Of a stretch of DNA of 26,120 nucleotides, positions 7,570 to 14,619 are shown piece after piece. This stretch comes from Patescibacteria group bacterium. GTDB lineage: Bacteria; Patescibacteriota; Gracilibacteria; JAHISY01. The position numbers and the translations under genes are program-made. Location: the NCBI GenBank assembly GCA_018817365.1, contig JAHISY010000081.1:1-26120 (forward strand), written 5' to 3'. The notes beneath the pieces are model-generated. The model was not told where the DNA came from. It did no database searches and saw only the letters and a program-made list of their open reading frames with translations. Each line of letters opens with the position of its first letter. Position 1 is the stretch's first letter.

Positions 7570-7601
7570 TCTCAGTGCACGAAAATCTCAGTGCACGAAA
7601 A
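7570..7601 (+). repeat. Perfect 16-base tandem repeat before pyrB
   Basis: Two identical adjacent copies (7570-7585 and 7586-7601) of TCTCAGTGCACGAAAA, each centred on the palindrome GTGCAC. They begin six bases after the stop of the upstream ORF and lie 60-90 bases before pyrB. A paired operator or RNA-level control site is plausible; a simple duplication is the alternative. Confidence 0.8.
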
Positions 7602-7605
7602 GGAG

Positions 7606-7665
7606 ATGTCAAAATTAAAAATTTGCCAAAAAGGAATTTTTAACTTACACTCGCATCTCGAATGA
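7606..7665 (+). CDS. Possible 19-residue leader ORF overlapping the pyrB start
   Basis: ATG 7606 to TGA 7665 encodes MSKLKICQKGIFNLHSHLE. Its stop overlaps the pyrB start as ATGA (7662-7665), the arrangement of translational coupling. AGGAG directly abuts the ATG, too close for a normal ribosome site. It may be chance; no attenuator stem followed by a U run is evident. Confidence 0.25.
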   Translation: MSKLKICQKGIFNLHSHLE

Positions 7666-8657
7666 AGAGAAATGCGCCACTGCAACTTCTCGCGAATTTA
7701 AAAAAAGCCCGCAGCGGGAAAAATCTTTCAGTTTTGGATTTGCTTTCAATCGATGATTTGAGTCTCGGAGATTTTGAGCTGCTTTTTTCGCTTTCTGAAG
7801 TTTTCAAAAAGTTTGTGAAAAGAGGGGAGAAAAAGTGCGAACTTTTGAAAGGAAAAACGATTATTAATTTTTTTAATGAAAATTCTACGCGCACGCGATC
7901 GAGTTTCGAGCTCGCTGGCAAACATCTCGGCGCGGATGTCATCAATATTTCGGGAAGTTCGAGCAGCGGTCGAAAAGGCGAGACGCTCGGCGACTCCGCG
8001 AGGACTCTCGATGCGCTGAATTCCGATTTGCTCGTCATCCGCGACGCAAACGCGGGCGCTCCATTTCAGCTTTCGAAACTTGTCCGCACACCGATTGTGA
8101 ATGCCGGTGACGGCTGGCACGAGCATCCGACGCAGGCTTTGCTCGAGGCTTTTACGCTCCGTGAACGATTTGGGCAGCGGAAACTAAAATATCTCTTCGT
8201 CGGCGACGCGCTGCATTCGCGGGTTTTTGGCTCGCAAGTCCGGCTGTACAAAAAATTGGGTTACGAAATTCGGCTTGCCGCGCCGGAGACTTTGATTCCG
8301 AAAAATGTCGAAAAATTCGGAGTTAAGGTTTTTTACGAAATCGAGAAAGCTCTCGAAGGAGTGGATGCTATCCACGCAATCCGGCTGCAAACCGAGCGAG
8401 CGGCAGGGAAATTCATCGCGACAGGACGGGAATATTCCAAAAATTATTGCCTCAGTCCCGCACGCATGACTCTTGCGAAAAAAGATGTGGCGGTTCTACA
8501 CGCTGGTCCGGTAATCCGCGAATTCGACATTCGAACAGAGGTGCTTGAATCCCCGAATTGTCTTGTCCAAAAAATGGTCGAAAACAGTCTGCCAATTCGA
8601 ATGGCGGTCGAATGGCTTTTGATTACGAATTCGAAAAAGAAAATTAAACCGTGGTAA
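7662..8657 (+). CDS. pyrB: Aspartate carbamoyltransferase catalytic chain
   Basis: A 331-residue enzyme joining carbamoyl phosphate and aspartate, the first committed step of pyrimidine synthesis. The carbamoyl-phosphate motif is FFNENSTRTRSSFELAG (70-86), the mobile loop SGRKGETLGDSARTLDAL is at 102-119, the HPTQ motif lies in GDGWHEHPTQALLE (149-162) and the late loop is HAGPVIREFDI (280-290), where most homologues have HPGPxNR. Length is near the usual 305-320, with about 20 extra N-terminal residues before the core. No pyrI follows. It is probably expressed with pyrC downstream, with a relic element in between. Confidence 0.93.
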   Translation: MKRNAPLQLLANLKKARSGKNLSVLDLLSIDDLSLGDFELLFSLSEVFKKFVKRGEKKCELLKGKTIINFFNENSTRTRSSFELAGKHLGADVINISGSSSSGRKGETLGDSARTLDALNSDLLVIRDANAGAPFQLSKLVRTPIVNAGDGWHEHPTQALLEAFTLRERFGQRKLKYLFVGDALHSRVFGSQVRLYKKLGYEIRLAAPETLIPKNVEKFGVKVFYEIEKALEGVDAIHAIRLQTERAAGKFIATGREYSKNYCLSPARMTLAKKDVAVLHAGPVIREFDIRTEVLESPNCLVQKMVENSLPIRMAVEWLLITNSKKKIKPW

Positions 8658-8658
8658 A

Positions 8659-8878
8659 AATTTTCAAATTTACAAAATTCAATTTTCAAATAAATTTTAA
8701 TTCCCAACTAAAAAATGAATTTTGATCTCGAAGAACGAACGGCAAAATTCGGAGAAGATGTGATTGTTTTCTTGAGAACAATTCCGCGCGATGAAATTAC
8801 GCGACCGCTGATTTCTCAATTAATTCGTTAACAAAAAAAAATGCAGTCCAATTTGAATTTGAAAATTATTTGAAAATT
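8659..8878 (+). mobile_element. Inverted-repeat unit enclosing a four-helix-bundle relic
   Basis: AATTTTCAAAT occurs at 8659-8669 and 8681-8691, and its exact inverse ATTTGAAAATT at 8857-8867 and 8868-8878. The arms flank the 38-residue relic ORF in the pyrB-pyrC spacer. The same 11-mer recurs in the lysZ-argC spacer. Interpreted as a decayed IVS-like unit (inference). Confidence 0.5.
8715..8831 (+). pseudogene. N-terminal relic of a four-helix-bundle (23S IVS-type) protein
   Basis: The 38-residue ORF reads MNFDLEERTAKFGEDVIVFL and ends RPLISQLIR at a TAA. This is the typical first third of four-helix-bundle proteins of the 23S rRNA intervening-sequence family (DLEERTxxFGxxxIxF, then LxxQLxRSxTSIGAN). 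The intact copy at 12685 carries the matching IQKQLIRSATSIGAN. Normal length is about 115-125, so two thirds are missing, replaced by AT-rich repeat. ATG start and sense to pyrB and pyrC. A functional micro-protein is unlikely. Confidence 0.75.
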
Positions 8879-8906
8879 TGAAACTTGAGCCTTGAAAATT
8901 TCTCCT

Positions 8907-10208
8907 ATGAAAACAATTCTCATCAAAAACGGTCACGTCGTGAATCCGCTGAATCGGCGGGATCCGGTGCGCGTTGCCGATGTTTTCATTCGTGACGGAA
9001 AAATTTCCAAAATCGCCGCGAACTTAGATCGACCGTCGACCGACATCATCGTGAATGCCCGCGGCAAAATTGTTTCCGCCGGACTTGTCGACATGCATGT
9101 CCATCTGCGCGAACCGGGCAGAGAAGATAAAGAAACTATTCGAACCGCCACGCGCGCGGCGGCGATCGGCGGAGTGACAACGCTGCTCGGGATGCCAAAC
9201 ACATCTCCTGTGATCGATAATCAGACGGCTGTGAAATTCGTTCTCGAAAAAGGACGAAGGGAGGGGATTGTGAATGTTCTCACCGCCGGTAGTTTGACAA
9301 AAAAAATGGAAGGAGAGGAACTTGCAGAAATTTGGGAAATGCGGGAAGCGGGAGCTTCGATGATTATCGATGATTGCGCCGAAACGAGCGGAATGGGATT
9401 GCGCCGGCTCGCTCTCAAATACTGCCAAACCTTCGGCATGCCGATTCTCACGCATCCCGAGGATGCCGATCTCAAAGCTGACGCGGTGATGAATGAAGGT
9501 TGGACATCAACGCGGCTCGGACTCGTCGGCTCGCCTGATTCGACTGAATCTTTGGTAATTGCAAGAACACTCGAATTGCTTCGCGAAGTTCCGACACCGT
9601 ATCACTTTACCCACATCACTACCGCGCGGTCGGTGAAGCTAATCCGCGAGGCAAAAAAAGAAGGTTTGCCTGTTTCGTGCGATTGCACCATTCATCACAT
9701 TTGTCTGAATGACGAAGCGTGTCTCAACTACAACACGCTCGCAAAAGTCGATCCGCCACTGCGAAGCGAGGATGACCGGCTGGCGTTGATTGAGGGTTTG
9801 AAGGATGGCACGATTGACGCAATTATTTCTGATCACGCGCCGCACCTCCTTGTTGAAAAATTCGTGCCGTTTGCCGAAGCGGCGTCAGGGATTGTCGGGC
9901 TAGAGACGCTTTTCCCGCTCGCTTTCACTGAACTGGTTGTAAAGAAAATTCTAACGCTGCCTGAATTTTTCGCGAAACTAACTTCGAATCCGGCGGAAAT
10001 TATTCGTTCGAATGCCGGTCAAATCGAAGAGGGCGGGATTGCCGACATCGCTGTTTTTGACACACAGAAGGAATGGAAGATCGACAAAAATAATTTTAAA
10101 TCAAAAGGGCGCAATACCCCTTTCGATGGCAAAAAAGTTTTCGGTCGCGCGGCGGAGGTGATCGTCGGGGGAGAATTGATTGTTCAGAAAGGTGAACTTT
10201 TGGAATGA
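8907..10208 (+). CDS. pyrC: Dihydroorotase (class I)
   Basis: A 433-residue zinc amidohydrolase closing carbamoyl aspartate to dihydroorotate, the step after PyrB. Metal motifs: DMHVHLREPGRED (His64, His66), ILTHPED (His183), HFTHITT (His236) and IISDHAPH (Asp309). The substrate-binding GMPNTSP loop is at 95-101. Length matches class I PyrC/AllB-like enzymes (about 425). ATG 8907 is chosen because MKTILIKNGHVVNP aligns with the family start; a TTG at 8892 would add five residues. Its stop overlaps the next start (ATGA at 10205-10208), so it is coupled to the permease gene. Confidence 0.93.
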   Translation: MKTILIKNGHVVNPLNRRDPVRVADVFIRDGKISKIAANLDRPSTDIIVNARGKIVSAGLVDMHVHLREPGREDKETIRTATRAAAIGGVTTLLGMPNTSPVIDNQTAVKFVLEKGRREGIVNVLTAGSLTKKMEGEELAEIWEMREAGASMIIDDCAETSGMGLRRLALKYCQTFGMPILTHPEDADLKADAVMNEGWTSTRLGLVGSPDSTESLVIARTLELLREVPTPYHFTHITTARSVKLIREAKKEGLPVSCDCTIHHICLNDEACLNYNTLAKVDPPLRSEDDRLALIEGLKDGTIDAIISDHAPHLLVEKFVPFAEAASGIVGLETLFPLAFTELVVKKILTLPEFFAKLTSNPAEIIRSNAGQIEEGGIADIAVFDTQKEWKIDKNNFKSKGRNTPFDGKKVFGRAAEVIVGGELIVQKGELLE

Positions 10209-10945
10209 TTTTTGATCTCCACTCCCTCGCATTTTTCGGAATCGCTTTCGTTGGCGGGTTGATCGCCATTCCGATTGGCGGCAGCTTTTTACTGATAATC
10301 CCCGCATTTCTGCTGCTTGGCTTGAACGGCTTGCAGGTTTTGCTGCTTTCGCGAATCTTCGCAACTGCCGCGATGGTTTCCGCGAGCGGCTATTTTTTAG
10401 TGAGCCATAAATTCGAATGGCGGCAAATTTTTTATTTCCTCTCGGGAAATCTTCTCGGTTACATTCTCGCTGCGAAAATTGCCACCTCGATTGATATTGC
10501 GATACTCACGAAAATCATTCCGTGGATACTTCTGATTGGCGCAATCTTCCTTTTAAGAGATTGGAAGATTAAAAAACTCCACCACCAAAAACTTTTTGCG
10601 AAGCTGCTTCCTATTTTTGGTTTCGCTACTGGTTTTTACGGCGGAATGGGAGGAGCGGGGATGGGACCGACGATTGTTTTGCTACTCGCGCTGGCTTTCG
10701 GTTGGAGCATTCACAAATCTATCGTGAACGCTCGTGTAATCGAGTTATTTGGAAATCTCGCGGTGGCGGGAAGCTACCTTTATTTCGGAGCGAAATTCAC
10801 CGGTTTCGAACTTCCGGTGATTTTTGGGGGCATGCTAGGCGGATTTTTGGGCGCGAAAATAATGTTGAAGTCGAAACCCGTGTGGCTCAAAAAAGCGTTC
10901 TTGATTCTCGTGATTATTTCGGCGGTTAAAACGACTTTCTTTTAA
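10205..10945 (+). CDS. TauE/SafE family membrane permease
   Basis: A 246-residue integral membrane protein with about seven or eight hydrophobic segments, in the two-repeat layout of the TauE/SafE (DUF81) family. The first repeat shows FGIAFVGGLIAIPIGGSFLL; the second shows FGFATGFYGGMGGAGMGP and later FGGMLGGFLGAKIML. Members export sulfite, sulfoacetate or other organic anions, and the substrate is not predictable here. It overlaps pyrC by four bases and converges with rpsE only 17 bases away; no clear terminator hairpin is visible in that gap. Confidence 0.85.
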   Translation: MIFDLHSLAFFGIAFVGGLIAIPIGGSFLLIIPAFLLLGLNGLQVLLLSRIFATAAMVSASGYFLVSHKFEWRQIFYFLSGNLLGYILAAKIATSIDIAILTKIIPWILLIGAIFLLRDWKIKKLHHQKLFAKLLPIFGFATGFYGGMGGAGMGPTIVLLLALAFGWSIHKSIVNARVIELFGNLAVAGSYLYFGAKFTGFELPVIFGGMLGGFLGAKIMLKSKPVWLKKAFLILVIISAVKTTFF

Positions 10946-10962
10946 TATAACTCTTCGCGCTC

Positions 10963-11682
10963 TTAATTCTTTTTTTCTTCCATCTCTGTTTCCAGCCGAC
11001 CTTTTTCTTCCTGAACTTTTTCCGCCGCTTCTTTCAATTCTGATTGCTCTTTGGGCTGGTCTTTATCTTTCGCCGCTGGTCTTTTCGCGCGTGGTTTTCG
11101 GTCACCTTTTCCTGAATTTTTTTGCGCAGCTGTTCGCTTCTTTTTCTCCGTTTCTTTTTGTTTTTTTAAATTCGCCACAAACTTCTTCGCGGCTTCGGTC
11201 ATTCTCAGTTCCGAAAGCAATTTCAACATCGCTTGTCCCATTACTACGCGATTAGAGGTGCCGAAATTCTTCGAGAGAATGTTTTTCACTCCTGCTAATT
11301 CCAACATTTTCCGCACTGCCGAGCCGGCGATCAAACCCGTCCCAGGAGCTGCCGGCAGAATCAAAATCCGCGCGGCTTTGAACTTCAATTTCATGGGATG
11401 AGGAATGGTGTCGTTGACAATCGGAACTTCGATCAAATTTTTCTTTGCCTCCGCCGCAGCTTTTCGTGCCGCAATTTGAACATCCGCGCCCTTCCCGAGT
11501 CCGAGACCAACCCGACCCGCGCGGTCCCCGATAATCACCGTTGCGCGAAAACGCATTCTCCGTCCGCCTTTCACCACGCGTGTCACACGGTCGAGCTGGA
11601 GCATGTATTCCTCGAATTCTTTTTCCTCGCGAGGAGCGCGAGACCGGCGATGACGTTTCTGATCAGTTTTTTGAGAATTCAT
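10963..11682 (-). CDS. rpsE: Ribosomal protein uS5
   Basis: A 239-residue small-subunit protein at the decoding site. The core spans about 22-175: EYMLQLDRVTRVVKGGRRM, VGLGLGKGADVQIAARKA, ILPAAPGTGLIAGSAVRKML and LSKNFGTSNRVVMGQAML. An N-terminal basic stretch (MNSQKTDQKRHRRSR) precedes it, and a 60-residue Lys/Glu-rich tail follows, making it about 70 longer than usual. ATG start, no Shine-Dalgarno. It is the last gene of the ribosomal cluster here; the genes normally next (rpmD, rplO, secY) are absent and a convergent permease follows. Confidence 0.95.
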   Translation of the reverse strand: MNSQKTDQKRHRRSRAPREEKEFEEYMLQLDRVTRVVKGGRRMRFRATVIIGDRAGRVGLGLGKGADVQIAARKAAAEAKKNLIEVPIVNDTIPHPMKLKFKAARILILPAAPGTGLIAGSAVRKMLELAGVKNILSKNFGTSNRVVMGQAMLKLLSELRMTEAAKKFVANLKKQKETEKKKRTAAQKNSGKGDRKPRAKRPAAKDKDQPKEQSELKEAAEKVQEEKGRLETEMEEKKN

Positions 11683-11744
11683 TTGTTAGTTAGTAGTTAG
11701 TAGTTGATAGTCAAACAATAAAATCAGTTTTTCATCCATAAAAA

Positions 11745-12092
11745 TTAAAATTTCAATCCAGCCGCGCGCGCAGCTTCAGCAAGAATTTTGATACGACCGA
11801 TATATGGAAAGCCGCCTCGATCAAAAACCACATTTTCAATCTTCGCAGCTTTGGCGACCTCCGCGATTGACTTGCCAACTTCAGCGGCTCGCTCGCTTTT
11901 CGATCCCTTTTTGATTTTGAGGGAACTGGTCGAAGCCAAAGTTTTGCCGGCGGAATCATCGATAATTTGCGCGTAAATTTCATTCAAACTTTTGAAAACG
12001 GCGAGCCGCGGCTTCACAGAAGTCCCCGTAGCGCGCGCGCGAATTCTTCGCTTTCGCGCCTGTCGATCGAGAAGTTTTTTTGCGGTTTTCAT
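11745..12092 (-). CDS. rplR: Ribosomal protein uL18
   Basis: A 115-residue 5S-rRNA-binding large-subunit protein. Recognisable by the basic start (LLDRQARKRRIRARATG), RLAVFKSLNEIYAQIIDD, KSERAAEVGKSIAEVAKA and the C-terminal VVFDRGGFPYIGRIKILAEAARAAGLKF. Normal length. It starts with ATG 11 bases after the rplF stop and is separated from rpsE by 62 bases containing short TTAGTAGT-type direct repeats. Confidence 0.96.
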   Translation of the reverse strand: MKTAKKLLDRQARKRRIRARATGTSVKPRLAVFKSLNEIYAQIIDDSAGKTLASTSSLKIKKGSKSERAAEVGKSIAEVAKAAKIENVVFDRGGFPYIGRIKILAEAARAAGLKF

Positions 12093-12103
12093 TTTTTTGA
12101 AAA

Positions 12104-12649
12104 TTATTTTGCCGCGGCCGATTTTCCGGCTTTGCGCGGGATGTGCTCACCTTCATACGCGATACCCTTGCCTTTGTAAGGTTCCGGCTTCCGCCACTTT
12201 CGGATATTGGCAGCGGTCTCGCCGACAAGCTGTTTGTCGATCCCGCGAACCACAATCGTGTTTTTCTTCGGATCGACTTCGAATTCGATTCCTGCGGGAG
12301 CTTTCACTTTGATGGGATGAGAAAATCCGAGCTGCAATTCCAAATCTTTCCCTTTCAGCGCAACTTTGTAACCTACGCCGGTGATCACAAGTTTTTTGGA
12401 AAATCCTTCTGTCACTCCTTCGATCATATTTGCCAGCAAAGTTCGTGAGAGCCCCCACAGCGCACGCGCCTCTTTCGACTCGTTTTTCGGCAAGACGACG
12501 AGTGTTTCTCTTTCCTTTTTGATTTCGACAAGCTTGTGAAAATTCTGGAAAAGCTCGCCTTTGGGACCTTTCACTTTCACCTCACTCCCAGAAATTTCAA
12601 TCGAAACTCCGGCAGGAACAGAAACGGGATTTTTACCAATTCTAGACAA
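12104..12649 (-). CDS. rplF: Ribosomal protein uL6
   Basis: A 181-residue large-subunit protein near the factor-binding site. It starts MSRIGKNPVSVPAGVSIEI, contains VKGPKGEL, the middle LWGLSRTLLANMIEGVTEGFSK and the signature IRKWRKPEPYKGKGIAYEGE near the end. The start is TTG (TTG TCT AGA ATT). Normal length (about 178). A 400-base inverted-repeat unit carrying a four-helix-bundle gene separates it from the upstream rpsH, instead of the usual few bases. Confidence 0.96.
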   Translation of the reverse strand: MSRIGKNPVSVPAGVSIEISGSEVKVKGPKGELFQNFHKLVEIKKERETLVVLPKNESKEARALWGLSRTLLANMIEGVTEGFSKKLVITGVGYKVALKGKDLELQLGFSHPIKVKAPAGIEFEVDPKKNTIVVRGIDKQLVGETAANIRKWRKPEPYKGKGIAYEGEHIPRKAGKSAAAK

Positions 12650-12667
12650 GGGATAATTATGAATTAA

Positions 12668-13066
12668 GAATTATAAATGATAAATTATGAATTCTTTTTG
12701 GAGTTGAGAATTATAGTAGTGAGGATTTTACGGATTTCAATACTTTCAGCAATTAATTTTTCAAGTTTTTGAGTCGAAGCGAGTTGTAAATCTTTGGAAA
12801 GCTGGAGCCAATAAGTTGTTTCGTGAGTTGACTTAACTGAATAATTGATGAAATTTCTGAAATCTTTTTTTGAGGAAGCGTAATTTCCTTCCATGAGATT
12901 TGCTCCAATCGATGTTGCGGAACGAATTAATTGTTTCTGAATTATATAGCTTGCAGTTGTTCTTGAAAATTCTTCTGTTATTTTAATTACTTCGATTCCA
13001 AAGATGTAAGCACGCTTTTTTATGTCGAAAACTTTTTCATCATTCATAATTCATCATTCATAATTC
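12668..13066 (-). mobile_element. IVS-like unit: inverted repeats around an intact four-helix-bundle gene
   Basis: 25-base arms at 12668-12692 and 13042-13066 are inverted copies with only two mismatches (both A/G). They enclose the whole coding sequence at 12685-13047, whose start and stop lie inside the arms. One arm abuts the rpsH stop codon (13066-13068). In RNA the arms would pair into a stem with the ORF in the loop, the architecture of 23S rRNA intervening sequences. Mobility is inferred, not shown. Confidence 0.65.
12685..13047 (-). CDS. Four-helix-bundle protein (23S rRNA intervening-sequence family)
   Basis: A 120-residue helical protein. It reads KKRAYIFGIEVIKITEEF, then the family hallmark QLIRSATSIGANLMEGNYASS, then KKDFRNFINYSVKSTHETTYWL and IEIRKILTTIILNS. 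Full normal length, no frameshift. The family is known from ORFs inside intervening sequences of 23S rRNA (for example Leptospira and Coxiella) and from isolated copies in many genomes; biochemical function is unknown, and related bundle proteins such as DGR Avd bind nucleic acid. It sits between rpsH and rplF in the sense direction. ATG start lies within the flanking inverted repeat. Confidence 0.85.
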   Translation of the reverse strand: MNDEKVFDIKKRAYIFGIEVIKITEEFSRTTASYIIQKQLIRSATSIGANLMEGNYASSKKDFRNFINYSVKSTHETTYWLQLSKDLQLASTQKLEKLIAESIEIRKILTTIILNSKKNS

Positions 13067-13446
13067 TAATAAACTTCACAAATTATTTCTCCCCCGATTC
13101 CTTTTTCTTTTGCCTCGGAATTTGTGAGAAATCCGGCACTCGTCGAGATCACTGCAATTCCCAAATCTGACAAAACCGGTTTGATCTCGTTCGCTTTCGA
13201 ATAAATTCTCCGACCCGGTTTCGAAATCCGACGAAAAGCGAAGGTGCTGTCGGTTTGAAGTTCCACTTCAATTTCCGGAAATTTCTCACCCTTTGACTCA
13301 CTTACTTTTTTTACGAATTCGTTTTTCTCCAAAACTTTGAGAATCGCGAGTTTCTGTTTCGAATGTGGAACCGTCACCCGCAGCTTCCGCGCGTGTTGCG
13401 CGTTGCGGATGCGAGTGAGCATGTCGGCAATTGGATCGGTTGTCAT
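13066..13446 (-). CDS. rpsH: Ribosomal protein uS8
   Basis: A 126-residue 16S-rRNA-binding protein. It begins MTTDPIADMLTRIRNAQHAR and ends with the conserved GIAVISTSAGFLTNSEAKEKGIGGEIICEVY. ATG start without Shine-Dalgarno. Normal length (about 130). The stop codon touches the arm of the downstream inverted-repeat unit, and a 132-base AT-rich spacer separates it from rpsN upstream. Confidence 0.96.
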   Translation of the reverse strand: MTTDPIADMLTRIRNAQHARKLRVTVPHSKQKLAILKVLEKNEFVKKVSESKGEKFPEIEVELQTDSTFAFRRISKPGRRIYSKANEIKPVLSDLGIAVISTSAGFLTNSEAKEKGIGGEIICEVY

Positions 13447-13465
13447 AAATTAAGTAAGAATGATG

Positions 13466-13571
13466 AATGATGAATTAAGAAAATAATTTTTAAGATTAGA
13501 TTTAAATTTTTGACATTATCGTTCATTTTCTAATTTCGAACTTCATATTTTATAATTTATAATTCATCATT
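13466..13571. repeat. AT-rich inverted-repeat unit in the rpsN-rpsH spacer (empty)
   Basis: AATGATGAATTA (13466-13477) and its exact inverse TAATTCATCATT (13560-13571) enclose 82 bases with no credible ORF. The arm sequence resembles those of the units at 12668 and 20604, so it may be a deletion product of the same family. Confidence 0.5.
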
Positions 13572-13578
13572 TATTAAA

Positions 13579-13803
13579 TTACCAGCTAGATTTCTTCACT
13601 CCTACAATCTCTCCTTTCGAAGCGAGTTCGCGGAAGCAAATTCGGCACATTTCAAATTTTCGCATGTAGCCGTGGCTCCTTCCGCAAATTCGGCAACGGT
13701 TCACGATGCGTGTGGCTTTTTTCGGCTTCACGCCAGCCGCAAGCGCGTTCGCAACGCGGCGTTTGAACTTTTCGGCTTTTACGATTCGGGAGGTTTTTGC
13801 CAC
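13579..13803 (-). CDS. rpsN: Ribosomal protein uS14, zinc-binding type
   Basis: A 74-residue protein of the small-subunit head. Two CxxC pairs (CRICGRSHGYMRKFEMCRIC) form the zinc site, and the C-terminus LASKGEIVGVKKSSW is characteristic. It is a little longer than the usual 61-residue zinc form because of an N-terminal KTSRIVKAEKFKRRVANALAAG segment. Start is GTG. It follows rplE after an AT-rich spacer carrying the GAATTATAAATGATG-type repeat seen elsewhere. Confidence 0.95.
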   Translation of the reverse strand: MAKTSRIVKAEKFKRRVANALAAGVKPKKATRIVNRCRICGRSHGYMRKFEMCRICFRELASKGEIVGVKKSSW

Positions 13804-13846
13804 GATAGAAAATTAAGAATTATAAATGATGAATTAAGAATCTTTT

Positions 13847-14602
13847 TTATCTTTTTTTAGAATTACTCTCTTTCGATTCAGAAGCTTTTTCCGAATCTCC
13901 ATTCTCGCCTTCTTCTTTCTTCGGTTCATCCTTTTTTGTTAATCCTGCCTCCTCCGCAGCTTCCGCCGCGGCAGAGCGTGCTTCTTTTTCCGCTTCTTTG
14001 CGCGCTTCCTCCGCTGAATCTTCTTTTGAAGTATCTTTTTGAAATGGGAATCCGAGCGTAGCAAGTAACGCTTTTGCTTCCTCATCTGAATTCGTAGTCG
14101 TACAAATTGTGATTTCGATTCCGTGGACTGTTTCCGCATCTTCAGGCATCACCTCCGGAAAAACAGTGTAATCTTTCAATCCAATTGAATAATTCCCATT
14201 GCCATCGAAACTTTTCAGCGATAATCCGCGGAAGTCGCGAACGCGGGGGAGGGCGATATTGACAAGTTTATTGATGAAGTCGAGCGCGCGGTTACCCCGC
14301 AAAGTCACAGAGAGACCGATAATCATTCCCTCGCGCAGCTTGAAGTTGGAAATCGCTTTTTTTGATTTGTGAGTGCACGGTTTTTGATTTGTAATAGTTG
14401 CGATGTTGTTGGAAATTTTTTCAATCATCGTTTCGTCCATTGCGTTGCTCGAACCGCTTTTTCGCGCAATTTTCCCGACACCCACCGAAACTTTTACTTT
14501 CGAAATCTGCGGGATTGCGTGGATATTTTTGATCCCAAGATCTTTCCCCACTGTCGGGAGAATTTCGGTTTTGACGGTTGCGGAGAGATCGATTGATTTC
14601 AT
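13847..14602 (-). CDS. rplE: Ribosomal protein uL5 with acidic/basic tail
   Basis: A 251-residue protein that binds 5S rRNA. The core (about 1-180) shows IHAIPQISKVKVSVGVGKIA, TITNQKPCTHKSKKAISNFK, GLSVTLRGNRALDFINKLV, DFRGLSLKSFDGNGNYSIG and GIEITICTTT. Residues from about 193 onward are a Glu/Lys/Ala-rich extension (EEARKEAEKEARSAAAEAAEE) absent from standard L5 (about 180). ATG start, 17 bases after the frame-split ORF upstream. Confidence 0.95.
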   Translation of the reverse strand: MKSIDLSATVKTEILPTVGKDLGIKNIHAIPQISKVKVSVGVGKIARKSGSSNAMDETMIEKISNNIATITNQKPCTHKSKKAISNFKLREGMIIGLSVTLRGNRALDFINKLVNIALPRVRDFRGLSLKSFDGNGNYSIGLKDYTVFPEVMPEDAETVHGIEITICTTTNSDEEAKALLATLGFPFQKDTSKEDSAEEARKEAEKEARSAAAEAAEEAGLTKKDEPKKEEGENGDSEKASESKESNSKKR

Positions 14603-14619
14603 TTAAATTTTTAAGTTGA

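Noticed and set aside
10946..10962. Bidirectional terminator between tauE-like gene and rpsE
   Set aside because: The 17-base gap has no GC stem with flanking A/T run; termination must lie inside one of the genes or be factor-dependent.
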